64,000 bases of DNA from Spirochaetota bacterium (GTDB lineage: Bacteria > Spirochaetota > Brachyspiria > Brachyspirales > JACRPF01), in NCBI GenBank assembly GCA_016214035.1, contig JACRPF010000005.1, positions 124,001 through 188,000 of the forward strand, given 5' to 3'. Below the pieces are notes generated by a model. The model was not told the origin of the DNA. It saw only the letters and a list, made by a program, of their open reading frames with translations, and ran no database searches. Position numbers and translations under genes: made by a program. This document shows positions 25,443 to 34,443 of the stretch, piece by piece. The stretch's first letter is position 1. Each line of letters starts with the position of its first letter.

Positions 25443-27224
25443 CTATAACGAAAGAATATATTCCACGAGCGCGTCGATATCCGCTTCGGGAAGCGATGCA
25501 GTGCTGCCCCGTTTACCTTCGGCATTTCCAACGGTGATGACTTCCTTTATGGACGTATATCGTCCGTCGTGCATATACGGTGCGGTGCGCCACACTTCCA
25601 CGAGCGTTGGCGTCACGAACTCGTTGTCGGTATCGCGCGGACTTTTCGTTCCCACATCATGCAGCTTAAGGTCGGTCGCCATCGGTCCCGTATGACAGGC
25701 GATGCAGCCGGCTTTGCCCGTGAAGAGTGTTTTGCCTTTCTGCGCGGCTGTGCTCAGCGCTCCATTTTTAAGATACGGGCTCGGTGCCGGCGTGAGCGAA
25801 CGCATATATGCGTCGATGGCTTCCGCGTCGCTTTCGGGACGTACGGTGAAAAGGATGAAACGTATGCCGGCGCGCACCGCGGCCTCGGCCGATGCGCGAA
25901 TACCGTGGCTCATCACCGGTGAGCGTTTATGCGCGTTGAGGAGACTGCGCACGTTTTTCGGGTTCCCGAGCCCGTCGTTGAGGAGGTCCCAGTTGAAACC
26001 GTCCACGCGCGCGTCCGGATGACAGCTCGCGCAGCTCTGCCACTGCTGAAAGCATATCGAAGCATCGTTGAAAAGCATCTCTCCTTTGCGCTCGATGCTC
26101 ATCGTGCGGTTTGATGCGAGCATGACCGTTGTCACGTCGTATTCTCCGGACGCAAGATCAACCACCGATATGCTGTCGCTGAAAAAACCGGGTACATATG
26201 CGTTGCCGCCGGAAACGGCGAGCGACCGGAAACCCTGACCGTTGAGCGGTATGCGTTTCCGTAATCCTCCTCCCGCGAGGAATGTCAAATCGTCGGCAAG
26301 CGATGCGGCATTCGTCGATGCGGCGATTTTCTTGTGCAGCGCCGCACGGTCGATGACCGACATCTCATGCGTTCCCTGATGGACGACGAGTATCGATGAT
26401 CCGTCGGGAGTTACGGCCACGCGTGACGGATTCGCCGCACCGCGGTAGGCGTCGTCGAGTACTATCGTCGCCGCGTGAGCGCGTTTCTGTACGTCGATGA
26501 CTGACAGTGCCGCGGTGTACATCCATCCGCGTTCTATCTGCGTGGTCGGCACCATGAAGCGCGCAATGGTGTGCACGGCGTATGCGGTGTTCCCGTCGGG
26601 CGAAAGCGCTATGTGCTCGATAGCGGTGCTGCCGTTGGGGAGCCGAATCTCACTCGCCACAGCGCCGGTTGCGATATCGACGACCGATATCACCGACGCC
26701 GTATACTGCGCATCGGCGCGTGTTGTCGGCAGGAGGTTTGCCACGAACAGCGTGTCGCCGGCCGGACTGAACACGGATGATACGGGTTCACGCGAAACGC
26801 GGACCACTTTTGCAGTTCCATCCGATGTGATGAGCGACACGGTACCGTCAAATCTGTTACAGACCGCAACCATGCCGCCGGGTCCTACTGCCGGATATGT
26901 AGCTCCGTTTCCCGCGGGAATATTCTTTACGATAGTCCCCGAAGCGGGATCGACGACCATGAGCGTTCCGGCGGGGTCTGCTCCCGTGACAAACAGATAT
27001 TTTTTACCGAGCGCAATGCCCGTCGGTGTCGCCGGCACGGCGATGGATTTTTCCATAGCGCACGCCGGCAGCGAAAGAACCAGAATTTTTTTCGTATCCC
27101 TGAGGATGACATAGCCTTTTGTCCCGTCAACGGCGATACCGCAGGGCGAAAGAGCTGTTGTGTCGGCGCTGAAAAGTGCATGTGAAAAAATAATCAGAAA
27201 TGCGGAAACGGTTATTTTTTGCAT
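25443..27224 (-). CDS. Secreted beta-propeller fused to a di-haem MauG/CcpA-like cytochrome
   Basis: A protein of about 593 residues with signal peptide MQKITVSAFLIIFSHALFSA. ATG 27224 is preceded by GGTGGG; the frame is open to 27275. Residues 20-365 form a YVTN-type seven-blade propeller (SLPACAMEKSIAVPATPTGI, YPAVGPGGMVAVCNRFDGTV, HIALSPDGNTAYAV). The C-terminal third has two c-type haem motifs, CASCH near residue 395 and CIACH near 506, with the MauG-like stretch TPTLVEVWRTAPYMHDGRY. It is a periplasmic redox protein, either peroxidase-like or oxidising a protein or organic substrate. The propeller may dock the partner. It lies in a run of secreted genes ending at 29219. Confidence 0.9.
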   Translation of the reverse strand: MQKITVSAFLIIFSHALFSADTTALSPCGIAVDGTKGYVILRDTKKILVLSLPACAMEKSIAVPATPTGIALGKKYLFVTGADPAGTLMVVDPASGTIVKNIPAGNGATYPAVGPGGMVAVCNRFDGTVSLITSDGTAKVVRVSREPVSSVFSPAGDTLFVANLLPTTRADAQYTASVISVVDIATGAVASEIRLPNGSTAIEHIALSPDGNTAYAVHTIARFMVPTTQIERGWMYTAALSVIDVQKRAHAATIVLDDAYRGAANPSRVAVTPDGSSILVVHQGTHEMSVIDRAALHKKIAASTNAASLADDLTFLAGGGLRKRIPLNGQGFRSLAVSGGNAYVPGFFSDSISVVDLASGEYDVTTVMLASNRTMSIERKGEMLFNDASICFQQWQSCASCHPDARVDGFNWDLLNDGLGNPKNVRSLLNAHKRSPVMSHGIRASAEAAVRAGIRFILFTVRPESDAEAIDAYMRSLTPAPSPYLKNGALSTAAQKGKTLFTGKAGCIACHTGPMATDLKLHDVGTKSPRDTDNEFVTPTLVEVWRTAPYMHDGRYTSIKEVITVGNAEGKRGSTASLPEADIDALVEYILSL

Positions 27225-27237
27225 AATCCCACCGTAT

Positions 27238-28290
27238 TCAATGAATTGCTGTGATTTTCTTTGATTTCTTTTCAATGTATACAGAAAAATCTGGATGAAT
27301 TGACAGGGTTGTCGGAGTTAAGCCGAATACTACTTGAACAATCTGAGCATTTGTGTCGTTGGCATAAAGGACTGCAATTGCATGCGATGCATCTATCAAT
27401 CGGTTACTCATTGCCTGCATATTCGAATATACATTAAACTCCGGTTTAATTTTTTTTACTATACTCGAATACGCATTTGTTAACGCATTGCGTGCAATAT
27501 CCACGTATTGTCGTTCATTCCCGGTATAGGCAAATTGAAGCATTCTGTTTTTATCCTCTGCATCGTACCGTTCCCAAATGGAATTTGTTTTCGGCAACAG
27601 CAGTTTGGTTTTTCTTCCATCGGTATATTCTAACGTGCCCCAAAAGGTGCCGTTGCTGATGATGCCATCTATTGTGCAATATGCACCATCGAGTCTGAAT
27701 AACGCGGATATGTGTCCACAATTGGTAACATCGTTATAACAATATGGCTTTGGAATCAATAGAAATGGGCTCAGTGACCCGCGAACAGCGCATTGAAACA
27801 GCCCGAATGAGCGTTGATCTTTTTCTACTATACGCAATTCACATCCCGAGTAAAAATTCTTATCATTATCATATCGCATGTCGGAATAGGAATGAAGAAA
27901 ATACGGGTAGCTTCTTTTAAGTATTTCAATCCTTCCGTAATTGCTGATGCTGACAGAATGATGGTCTATCTCGCTGTTGATTTTTCTGGCGTAACGCAAA
28001 TCTTCACTGCCGAATGTCGCCTCAATCTTTCCGTTATGTAGCTTCAGGTCGTTCAGTAAGAAGTATTCTTCGAATTTTTCCTGTGGATGAGCGATAACGG
28101 CGGTATAGCCATTGCTGGATAGTCCTATCAATAGCTCAAAACCGCTGACTCCAGCTTCTGAATATATTGGACGGATGGAAGAATAGCAGCCAACGTATTG
28201 ATCTCGCAAACTATTTGCACCTGTTAGTTCAAAGGCAGTCACAAGGAAAAGGGATAAAAGAAATGTACGTGTCGTGTGCTGAAACGCCAT
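27238..28290 (-). CDS. Secreted protein of unknown function
   Basis: A 350-residue exported protein (signal MAFQHTTRTFLLSLFLVTAFELTGA). ATG 28290 overlaps the TGA of the upstream gene by one base, so it is translationally coupled. The body is beta-rich with several Cys (CYSSIRPIY, YSGCELRI, FQCAVRG) and no recognised motif. It is noticeably AT-rich compared with both neighbours, a pattern shared with the other orphan secreted proteins in this window. The next gene on the strand starts 14 bases on. Function not assigned. Confidence 0.78.
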   Translation of the reverse strand: MAFQHTTRTFLLSLFLVTAFELTGANSLRDQYVGCYSSIRPIYSEAGVSGFELLIGLSSNGYTAVIAHPQEKFEEYFLLNDLKLHNGKIEATFGSEDLRYARKINSEIDHHSVSISNYGRIEILKRSYPYFLHSYSDMRYDNDKNFYSGCELRIVEKDQRSFGLFQCAVRGSLSPFLLIPKPYCYNDVTNCGHISALFRLDGAYCTIDGIISNGTFWGTLEYTDGRKTKLLLPKTNSIWERYDAEDKNRMLQFAYTGNERQYVDIARNALTNAYSSIVKKIKPEFNVYSNMQAMSNRLIDASHAIAVLYANDTNAQIVQVVFGLTPTTLSIHPDFSVYIEKKSKKITAIH

Positions 28291-29219
28291 CACTTCACCG
28301 CGCCGAGGATATAATTGATGTCGTCATTGAGAACTCCGGTGTCGACGCCGTCAAGGACGATGACGCCGTGAAGCGTTCCGGCCCGCACCGGATCATGCCA
28401 TTTCCAGACTACATTGCCGTCAGTATCAAACTCAATAAGCTGCGCACTCTTGCTGCTGTCCTCGGGCTTGTGACCAGTCCAGTTGCATACCACGATGTTT
28501 CCGTTGGCGAGTACCTGCATGCCGGCGAAGAAGTGATACGACAGTCCCTGCGGTTCCGGTTTGCCGCCGAACTTTTTCACTACCGTGCCGTCGGGCGCTA
28601 TTTCGGCCACGAACGATCCGTATCCCGTGGCTGAGAGAATGTTATCGTCCGGTTTCATGACGGCATGATAAATATGTTTTGCTGAGGCGATGACATTGGT
28701 GCGAAGGAGCGTTCCGTCAGCGAGCGATGCTTCGCAGAGGATGTTGTCAGCGCCGAAGAGCGCCGTGTTCTTCGGCGTCAGACGCATGATACGCACATTT
28801 TTGAGCTTGGGAAATGCGAACTGTTTTTCCACATCGCCGGTCTCATCGACCACGAAGATCGTGATGCCGTTCTGATTACACGCAATTACCGTGTCTCCGT
28901 CCGCGCGCCGGCGTACCGATGAGCAGCCGTTGAACATTGGGTCCGACACATCCTTCACCATGGTGCGTGTTGCAAGGTCGTACACGCGGTAGCCGCTGCT
29001 CGTCGAGAAAAGGACGGTATTGCTGCCGATGAGCTGTATGTCACGGTATTTTGCGGGGAGTACGAATGTCCAGTTTTTCGCGGGATCATTTTCATCTATA
29101 TAATGAAGCTGTGAACGGGACTCATCGACGGCGAGAAAGCGGTGCTTTATCGTTCCGGAAAAGAGTGCAGACGTAATTCCGACGGTGATGAGAAAAAAGA
29201 ATATCGGTCTCATTGACAC
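28290..29219 (-). CDS. Secreted PQQ-like beta-propeller protein
   Basis: A 309-residue exported protein, signal MSMRPIFFFLITVGITSALFSG. Propeller-type repeats run through the chain (IQLIGSNTVLFSTSSGYRVYDL, VLANGNIVVCNWTGHK, AQLIEFDTDGNVVWKWHDP). The last motif matches arylsulfotransferase-like and PQQ-type propellers, but the catalytic His set of arylsulfotransferases is not evident. It is the first gene of the run 29219-24496 and has its own promoter at 29253-29281. It probably binds a ligand or partner in the periplasm beside the cytochrome protein. Confidence 0.83.
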   Translation of the reverse strand: MSMRPIFFFLITVGITSALFSGTIKHRFLAVDESRSQLHYIDENDPAKNWTFVLPAKYRDIQLIGSNTVLFSTSSGYRVYDLATRTMVKDVSDPMFNGCSSVRRRADGDTVIACNQNGITIFVVDETGDVEKQFAFPKLKNVRIMRLTPKNTALFGADNILCEASLADGTLLRTNVIASAKHIYHAVMKPDDNILSATGYGSFVAEIAPDGTVVKKFGGKPEPQGLSYHFFAGMQVLANGNIVVCNWTGHKPEDSSKSAQLIEFDTDGNVVWKWHDPVRAGTLHGVIVLDGVDTGVLNDDINYILGAVK

Positions 29220-29252
29220 AACCTCCGCACGGCGTTATCGCCGCGTTATAAA

Positions 29253-29281
29253 ACGATACAAGTAAACGAAGGGAATGTCAA
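29253..29281 (-). promoter_or_regulatory. Promoter of the propeller/cytochrome gene run
   Basis: Minus strand TTGACA (29281-29276), 17-base spacer, TATCGT (29258-29253), with AGGTTG near the start at 29219. The -10 box is only moderate. Confidence 0.5.
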
Positions 29282-29313
29282 GCAAAACCGGAAATTTATG
29301 AAGAATATTCACC

Positions 29314-29342
29314 TTGACGGTTCAGGCGCAGGTGCATATACT
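29314..29342 (+). promoter_or_regulatory. Promoter of the HzsA-like cytochrome gene
   Basis: TTGACG (29314-29319), 17-base spacer, TATACT (29337-29342). GTGCA and TGCAC flank the -10 box as a short inverted repeat. The start codon is 42 bases further, behind GGAGG. Confidence 0.7.
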
Positions 29343-29383
29343 ATAGGTGCACTGCGTCCCGGCATTTTAGTCGGAGGTTTTCC

Positions 29384-32300
29384 ATGCATTCCGTCAATCG
29401 TCATATCCACGGCACATCACTTCCAGCTTCATTGATAGCGCTGATAGCTGTCATGTCGGTCTCTTCTATATTATTTGCGCAGTCGCCCGGCAAAGCGCCC
29501 GTTGAGGACGACGAAGGTTTTTTCAAGGCGATGATGACCGCGAAGGGCGGGCAGGGCGACGAGACGAGTGCCGCTTCACGCGTACGGCAGCTCTATGAAG
29601 GAGAGAACATCGTCAAAGGCACCGACCCGGCGGAACGGGTGACGATAGACCTCAACGGTGCGAAGAATATCTATCTGCTGGTGACGGCGCCCAACGGTAA
29701 CGGCAGCGCGCATGCCGTCTGGGGCGAACCGTACCTCATCGATGCTGACGGCAAACGCAAGGAACTTACCAAGCTCAAGCCGAAATCGTCAAAAGTGGGC
29801 TGGGCGAAACTTGAGTTCAATTCGTTCGAAGGTAAACCGCTCGCGGTGAAGGATAAAACATTTTCATTCGGTATCTATGCGCACGCGGACAGCTATGTCC
29901 ATTATGAACTTGATAAGGAATATGCACAGCTCATCGTCTACGTGGGCATCAATAACAGCTCCAAGGGCGGCGGCGCGGTAAAGTTCATGGTCATGCAGGA
30001 GCCGCCGGGAATGAGCAGACTCAATGCCGCCGAGAACATATATCCGCGCCACCTGAAAAAACTCAAGGAAGGATTCGGGAAGGATTTTGATAAATGGGTG
30101 ACTGCTAAAAAGCCCGATGTTGAAAAAAAAGCCATCGATGCTATTGTAAAAAATCTCGGCGAACGTGCCGGCGATATTCCGTCGCGGCTCGCGGCACTTT
30201 CTCAGGCGCAGGGGTATGATGCGGCCCAGTGGCTGTCGCTTTATTTTGCTGCGGTCGAACGCATGGAAACGGTTACCGGTGTACGTGACGGACTTGCGGT
30301 GACCAAACGTATCATACAGCATTTTGCCGCAAAGGACAAACGCGAATCGCTGTACACCGAACTCCGTGAGCTCGATACTGCGCAGACTGCCGCACTGAAA
30401 GAGGACACGGCCGCCTGCATCGCGTTCTCGCAGAAGGTCGATGCGCTCAGGCGAAAGGCGCTGTTCACGCATCCGGGTCTTCAATTCGACGATCTTCTCA
30501 TCAACAAGCGCCAGCCGCCGCTCTTCTCGCACAACTCGGACCAGTATCTTGCACGGCACAGCCGCATCAGCCCGGGTCTTGTCGTCCTCAAGAACTGGAA
30601 AAGCCTGTCGATGACATTGTCATTCCTCACGCGGGACAGACTGCCGCCGGGTTCCATTCTGCATCCCGATCTTTCGTTCGACGGCAAAAAAGTGCTCTTC
30701 TCGTTCGCCGATCACCGCGAGGCCGTACGCGACCGGCGCGCGTTCTTCATCTATGAGGCCGATGTCGACGGCTCATCGATACGGCAGGTCACCGGCACCA
30801 CGAACGACCGCATGGACCGCGTTGAGAACCGCACCACATTCGTCCTTGAGGATTTCGACCCGTGCTATCTGCCCGACGGCGGTTTCATCTTCACGTCAAC
30901 GCGCTCGCAGAACATCGCGCGCTGCCATGCGGGCCGTTACAATCCGGCGTCGCTCCTCTATCGCGGCGAACTCGACGGTACGGGCATCCGTCCGGTCACT
31001 TTCGGCGAAGCGAACGAGATAGACCCGTCCGTGATGAACGACGGACGCATCGTCTATAACCGCTGGGAATATGTGAACCGGCACGACTGCAAATTCCACG
31101 CGCTCTGGACGATATATCCCGACGGCGCGCGCACGGCGAATTTTTACAAAAATCTTTCCACGCAGCCGCTCTCTGTCACCGAACCGAAAGCGGTTCCCGG
31201 AAGCGACAAGGTGATGGCCATAGCAACTGCGCATCACTCGTTCAATGCGGGCACCGTGCTCCTCATCGACCCCAACAAAGGCGACGAAGGCGAAACGCCG
31301 CTCGTGCATCTCACGCCCGAGGTGCAGTATCCCGAATGTCAGGGATATCCGGAAAGCACGTATGCCGAACCGTATCCCATTACCGAAGATCTTTTCTTCG
31401 CGGCATATTCCGATGTGCGTCATATCGGCCAGGGTCAGGTGCAGTACGATAATGCGTACCGCATCTGCCTCGTCTACAACATCGACGGCAAGGCGTATCG
31501 CGAGGAGATATACCGCGACCCGGACATTTCCTGCTTCGAACCGATACCGCTTGCGCCGCGGAAAAAACCCGCCGTGATACCGTCGTCGATAAAAGCGGAG
31601 AACCCGCCCACCGGCACGATGTTCCTGCAGAACGTATATGAAAGCACGCAGCCCATCGACCGCGGCAGCATCGCATACTTACGCATCAACGAGATATTCA
31701 ATCAGCCCACGCCGAAAGTCCCGCACCGTAGCTGGGTGATGGACGAAGTGCCCAAGCAGGTGCTCGGCATCGTTCCTGTTGAGAAGGACGGTTCCGCGTT
31801 TTTCCGTGTTCCCTCGGGGAAGGCCTTCCAGATACAGGCGCTCGATTCTAAATCGATGGCGGTGATGACGATGCGTTCGTTCGTCTACTCGCATCCCGGC
31901 GAAAACCAGAGCTGCATCGGCTGTCACGAGTCGAGGACCGCCGCTCCGCCCACGGCCGTTATGCCGTCGGTGAAAGCCCCGCGCGATTTGCTGCCGCCGC
32001 CGGGACCGGCGCAGGACGAAGGCTTCAACTACGTATCGCAGGTGCAGCCGGTGCTCGACCGCTACTGCATTCGCTGTCACGGACTCGACAACAAAGCCGA
32101 CGGCAAGGTGAATCTTCTCGGCGACTACATCGTGAAGAATTCCGACCGCTATCCGAGCGGACCGCTCAGAATGCCCAGATCATACTGGACGTTCTTCTCG
32201 ATTCCCGGCATGATCAAGATGGCGGACCGCAATCTTGAGACGCCGTTCAGCAAGCCCAAGGATTATTTCTCGCATACAAGCAGACTTCCCGCGATCCTGT

Positions 32301-32752
32301 CGAACGGACACAACGGTGTTCATGTTGATGATGACAGCTGGAAACGTATCATCACCTGGCTCGACCTCAACGCGCAGCTCTACGGCAATTTCTCGTGGAA
32401 CCGCCGTGAAGACCGCGTGCCGTCGAAGGAAGGCGAGGAGAAGCTCAGAAGCCGCGTGAAGGAACTCTTCGGCGACGCAATGGCCGAAGCGCCGTTCAGC
32501 GCGCTCGTGAACAACGGCACGCTTACGGAGAGCAGAATACTCAAGGCGCCGCTCGCGGCGTCTGCCGGCGGCTGGGGTCAGCTCACACCCGCATGGGAAT
32601 CCACGAACGACGCGAGTTTTCTGGAAATGCAGTCGCTCGTTGAACGGTCGCTAACACCGCTTCCGTATCGCGATATTGCGGGTACGTGCGGGCGGGGGGC
32701 AGAGAAGTGCGTGTGCGGATCGTGCTGGGTGAGGAGTCTGGTGAAGCGTTAA
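29384..32752 (+). CDS. Secreted multidomain cytochrome, hydrazine-synthase-alpha-like, with NPCBM domain
   Basis: A 1122-residue exported protein. After the signal (ALIAVMSVSSILFAQ), residues about 60-205 match an NPCBM carbohydrate-binding domain (DKTFSFGIYAHADSYVHYEL). Residues about 370-820 form the HzsA-type middle region with propeller-like repeats (DPCYLPDGGFIFTSTR, RIVYNRWEYVNRHD). Two c-type haem sites follow: CIGCH near residue 843 and CIRCH near 894. The extreme C-terminus is Cys-rich (GTCGRGAEKCVCGSCW), perhaps a metal site. Such HzsA-related proteins are frequent in PVC bacteria that do not perform anammox; their reaction is unknown. The NPCBM domain suggests a carbohydrate substrate or surface. 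Likely periplasmic or outer-membrane associated. Confidence 0.87.
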   Translation: MHSVNRHIHGTSLPASLIALIAVMSVSSILFAQSPGKAPVEDDEGFFKAMMTAKGGQGDETSAASRVRQLYEGENIVKGTDPAERVTIDLNGAKNIYLLVTAPNGNGSAHAVWGEPYLIDADGKRKELTKLKPKSSKVGWAKLEFNSFEGKPLAVKDKTFSFGIYAHADSYVHYELDKEYAQLIVYVGINNSSKGGGAVKFMVMQEPPGMSRLNAAENIYPRHLKKLKEGFGKDFDKWVTAKKPDVEKKAIDAIVKNLGERAGDIPSRLAALSQAQGYDAAQWLSLYFAAVERMETVTGVRDGLAVTKRIIQHFAAKDKRESLYTELRELDTAQTAALKEDTAACIAFSQKVDALRRKALFTHPGLQFDDLLINKRQPPLFSHNSDQYLARHSRISPGLVVLKNWKSLSMTLSFLTRDRLPPGSILHPDLSFDGKKVLFSFADHREAVRDRRAFFIYEADVDGSSIRQVTGTTNDRMDRVENRTTFVLEDFDPCYLPDGGFIFTSTRSQNIARCHAGRYNPASLLYRGELDGTGIRPVTFGEANEIDPSVMNDGRIVYNRWEYVNRHDCKFHALWTIYPDGARTANFYKNLSTQPLSVTEPKAVPGSDKVMAIATAHHSFNAGTVLLIDPNKGDEGETPLVHLTPEVQYPECQGYPESTYAEPYPITEDLFFAAYSDVRHIGQGQVQYDNAYRICLVYNIDGKAYREEIYRDPDISCFEPIPLAPRKKPAVIPSSIKAENPPTGTMFLQNVYESTQPIDRGSIAYLRINEIFNQPTPKVPHRSWVMDEVPKQVLGIVPVEKDGSAFFRVPSGKAFQIQALDSKSMAVMTMRSFVYSHPGENQSCIGCHESRTAAPPTAVMPSVKAPRDLLPPPGPAQDEGFNYVSQVQPVLDRYCIRCHGLDNKADGKVNLLGDYIVKNSDRYPSGPLRMPRSYWTFFSIPGMIKMADRNLETPFSKPKDYFSHTSRLPAILSNGHNGVHVDDDSWKRIITWLDLNAQLYGNFSWNRREDRVPSKEGEEKLRSRVKELFGDAMAEAPFSALVNNGTLTESRILKAPLAASAGGWGQLTPAWESTNDASFLEMQSLVERSLTPLPYRDIAGTCGRGAEKCVCGSCWVRSLVKR

Positions 32753-32770
32753 GCTCGCGCGGTTCTATTC

Positions 32771-32940
32771 GGGAGAAATGTATTTCTTCGCATCGCTATG
32801 CGTCTCAGCCGTCCGTCCTTGGACGGATTCGACGCGTGCGCTCCCTCGTGGCGCGCGTGTCCTTTATAAACTATTTTCTGGATACTATTTACTTTGCATT
32901 ATGGCAAATTAAGCGCGATGCGAAGAAACACATTCCTCCC
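32771..32940. repeat. Long imperfect inverted repeat between convergent genes
   Basis: Arms 32771-32796 and 32915-32940 match at 24 of 26 positions. Read as minus-strand RNA, both differences become G-U pairs, giving an unbroken 26-bp stem. The 118-base interior holds a small perfect hairpin (TCCGTCC-TT-GGACGGA, 32812-32827). The element fills the gap between the convergent cytochrome and UroD-like genes. It could be a bidirectional terminator, a small non-coding RNA or a MITE-like insertion. No flanking duplication was identified. Confidence 0.6.
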
Positions 32941-33044
32941 TCACTGTCGCGCGGTGTGAAATATGAGAATGGGAAAAAAGAGTAAATAAAAAATTGGCGC
33001 TCTATTGCTGCTAAATTGCAGCGTACTTTTCCATCGCATCCATG

Positions 33045-34316
33045 TCAGCGTGCAGAATTGCATTCAATCTCTTCGCGGACTATCTTTATCCAGCGTGTGA
33101 TGCGCTCAGGCTCATGCATGACCGTGTGCGTGTCCTTCATGATGATCTCGAGATTGCACTCCGATGCTATCGACAGCGTTCGCCGTATGTCGGCGCGTAT
33201 CTCGTCCTCGTTGAACTGAGCGCATATCATCGCGGGATTGGGTTTTCGTGAGAACACATACCGGTTTCCCATCTGTTCGGCGCATGACTCCTGGTCAGAC
33301 CACGGCGATATCGAGATACGGCGCATGTTCTTTATCGGCAGGATGTATTTGAGGCGTTTGTCCACCGGCTCGCAGCAGCCGTAGCAGTTGAGGCCGAACT
33401 TTTCGAGGAGCGGCACCTGATACGGCAGTATGAATTCCGCGAACATCTCCGGCGATACGCCCACGGTCTCCTGCGATTCGGCGAAACCCCAGAGGTCCTT
33501 CATCCGCACGGGTGTTCCGCTCGGATTGTCCTTCTGCGGAAGTTCATGCGTGTAGGCAACGCCGCCGCTGCCGGTGTATCCGTTCTCGTTGTTGATGGTG
33601 AGGAGTTCCTCACGCTCTAAGTATGACAATGCATTGAGGCGGTCATCGCGGAGGAACGACATGAGTGCATGCAGTCCCCCGGGGTTGTCGTACATCGTGA
33701 GCATGAGACCCTCGATACCCACGAGCTGTATGGCGTCATTGGTAAGCCCGAGCGACCACCAGAATCCGCCCTGTATCCGCGGTGTGAGAATATCGCCGAA
33801 TATCGACTGCGCAAGGTCGAGGAGTGAAAACGTGCGTTCGCGGTCTACGGTGATCTCGCGGGTATGAAGCTTCTTCAGGTCATTGGAGAGGTCCTTCAGC
33901 GGCGGCTCCCAGGTGAAGCTTCCGCGGTTCTCGCCGTGCGTGCGTTTGATGTCAACACCGTAGCCGCCCTGCGAGACGCACCAGCCGATTTCGAATGTCG
34001 GCTCAATGGTGTTGTCGTCGTTGATGTGTTCGAACCAGTATATCTTTCTGCGGAGACTGAGTTCCCAGCCGCGGAGGAGCTTGTCCTCGCAGGTGCAGTC
34101 ACTGTCGGTGAGCATCTCTCCCCATGCGCCTTCGGGGAACGCGAGCACCATCGGGCGTTCGCTTTTACAGGCATTGTGCGCATACCAGAGCCGTTTGCGT
34201 TCAGCCATCACCGGAAGGTCGGCAATTGCGCGCACCCGGGATGCAAGCGCACGCAGCGTGTCCCTGTCCTTGATCGTGATATCGGCCGTGGCTTTTTTCA
34301 CTGCTTGCAGGTTCAT
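33045..34316 (-). CDS. Uroporphyrinogen decarboxylase-like (UroD family) protein
   Basis: A 423-residue soluble protein of the UroD/cobalamin-methyltransferase fold. ATG 34316 has AAGGAG eight bases upstream; the frame is open to 34358. Motifs include FAEFILPYQVPLLEKFGLNCYGCCEPVDKR and RISISPWSD, where Cys and Glu/Asp positions could bind zinc as in methyltransferases of this family. Genuine haem-pathway UroD motifs at the N-terminus are missing. Members of this long subgroup are abundant in Lentisphaerota and related bacteria and probably act on methylated substrates or are otherwise uncharacterised. An imperfect operator-like repeat, GATGAA-N6-TTCATC, lies upstream at 34346-34363. Confidence 0.85.
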   Translation of the reverse strand: MNLQAVKKATADITIKDRDTLRALASRVRAIADLPVMAERKRLWYAHNACKSERPMVLAFPEGAWGEMLTDSDCTCEDKLLRGWELSLRRKIYWFEHINDDNTIEPTFEIGWCVSQGGYGVDIKRTHGENRGSFTWEPPLKDLSNDLKKLHTREITVDRERTFSLLDLAQSIFGDILTPRIQGGFWWSLGLTNDAIQLVGIEGLMLTMYDNPGGLHALMSFLRDDRLNALSYLEREELLTINNENGYTGSGGVAYTHELPQKDNPSGTPVRMKDLWGFAESQETVGVSPEMFAEFILPYQVPLLEKFGLNCYGCCEPVDKRLKYILPIKNMRRISISPWSDQESCAEQMGNRYVFSRKPNPAMICAQFNEDEIRADIRRTLSIASECNLEIIMKDTHTVMHEPERITRWIKIVREEIECNSAR

Positions 34317-34443
34317 ATGTGCGCTCCTTGTGCTGCGGTCAAATGGATGAACAATCATTCATCAGTGCGCTTACAATATACCTGCGAAGCTGCTATGCGG
34401 CTTGCGCTATCTTACGGTGAGATATTCTGCACATGAGCGCCGT

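Noticed and set aside
29864-30559. Long antisense frame inside the HzsA-like gene
   Set aside because: It is the shadow of a GC-rich coding strand, has no family match, and the sense frame has domain and haem motifs.
32686-32985. Short forward frame over the end of the cytochrome gene and the inverted repeat
   Set aside because: It runs through the hairpin arms, has no start signal and no recognisable product.
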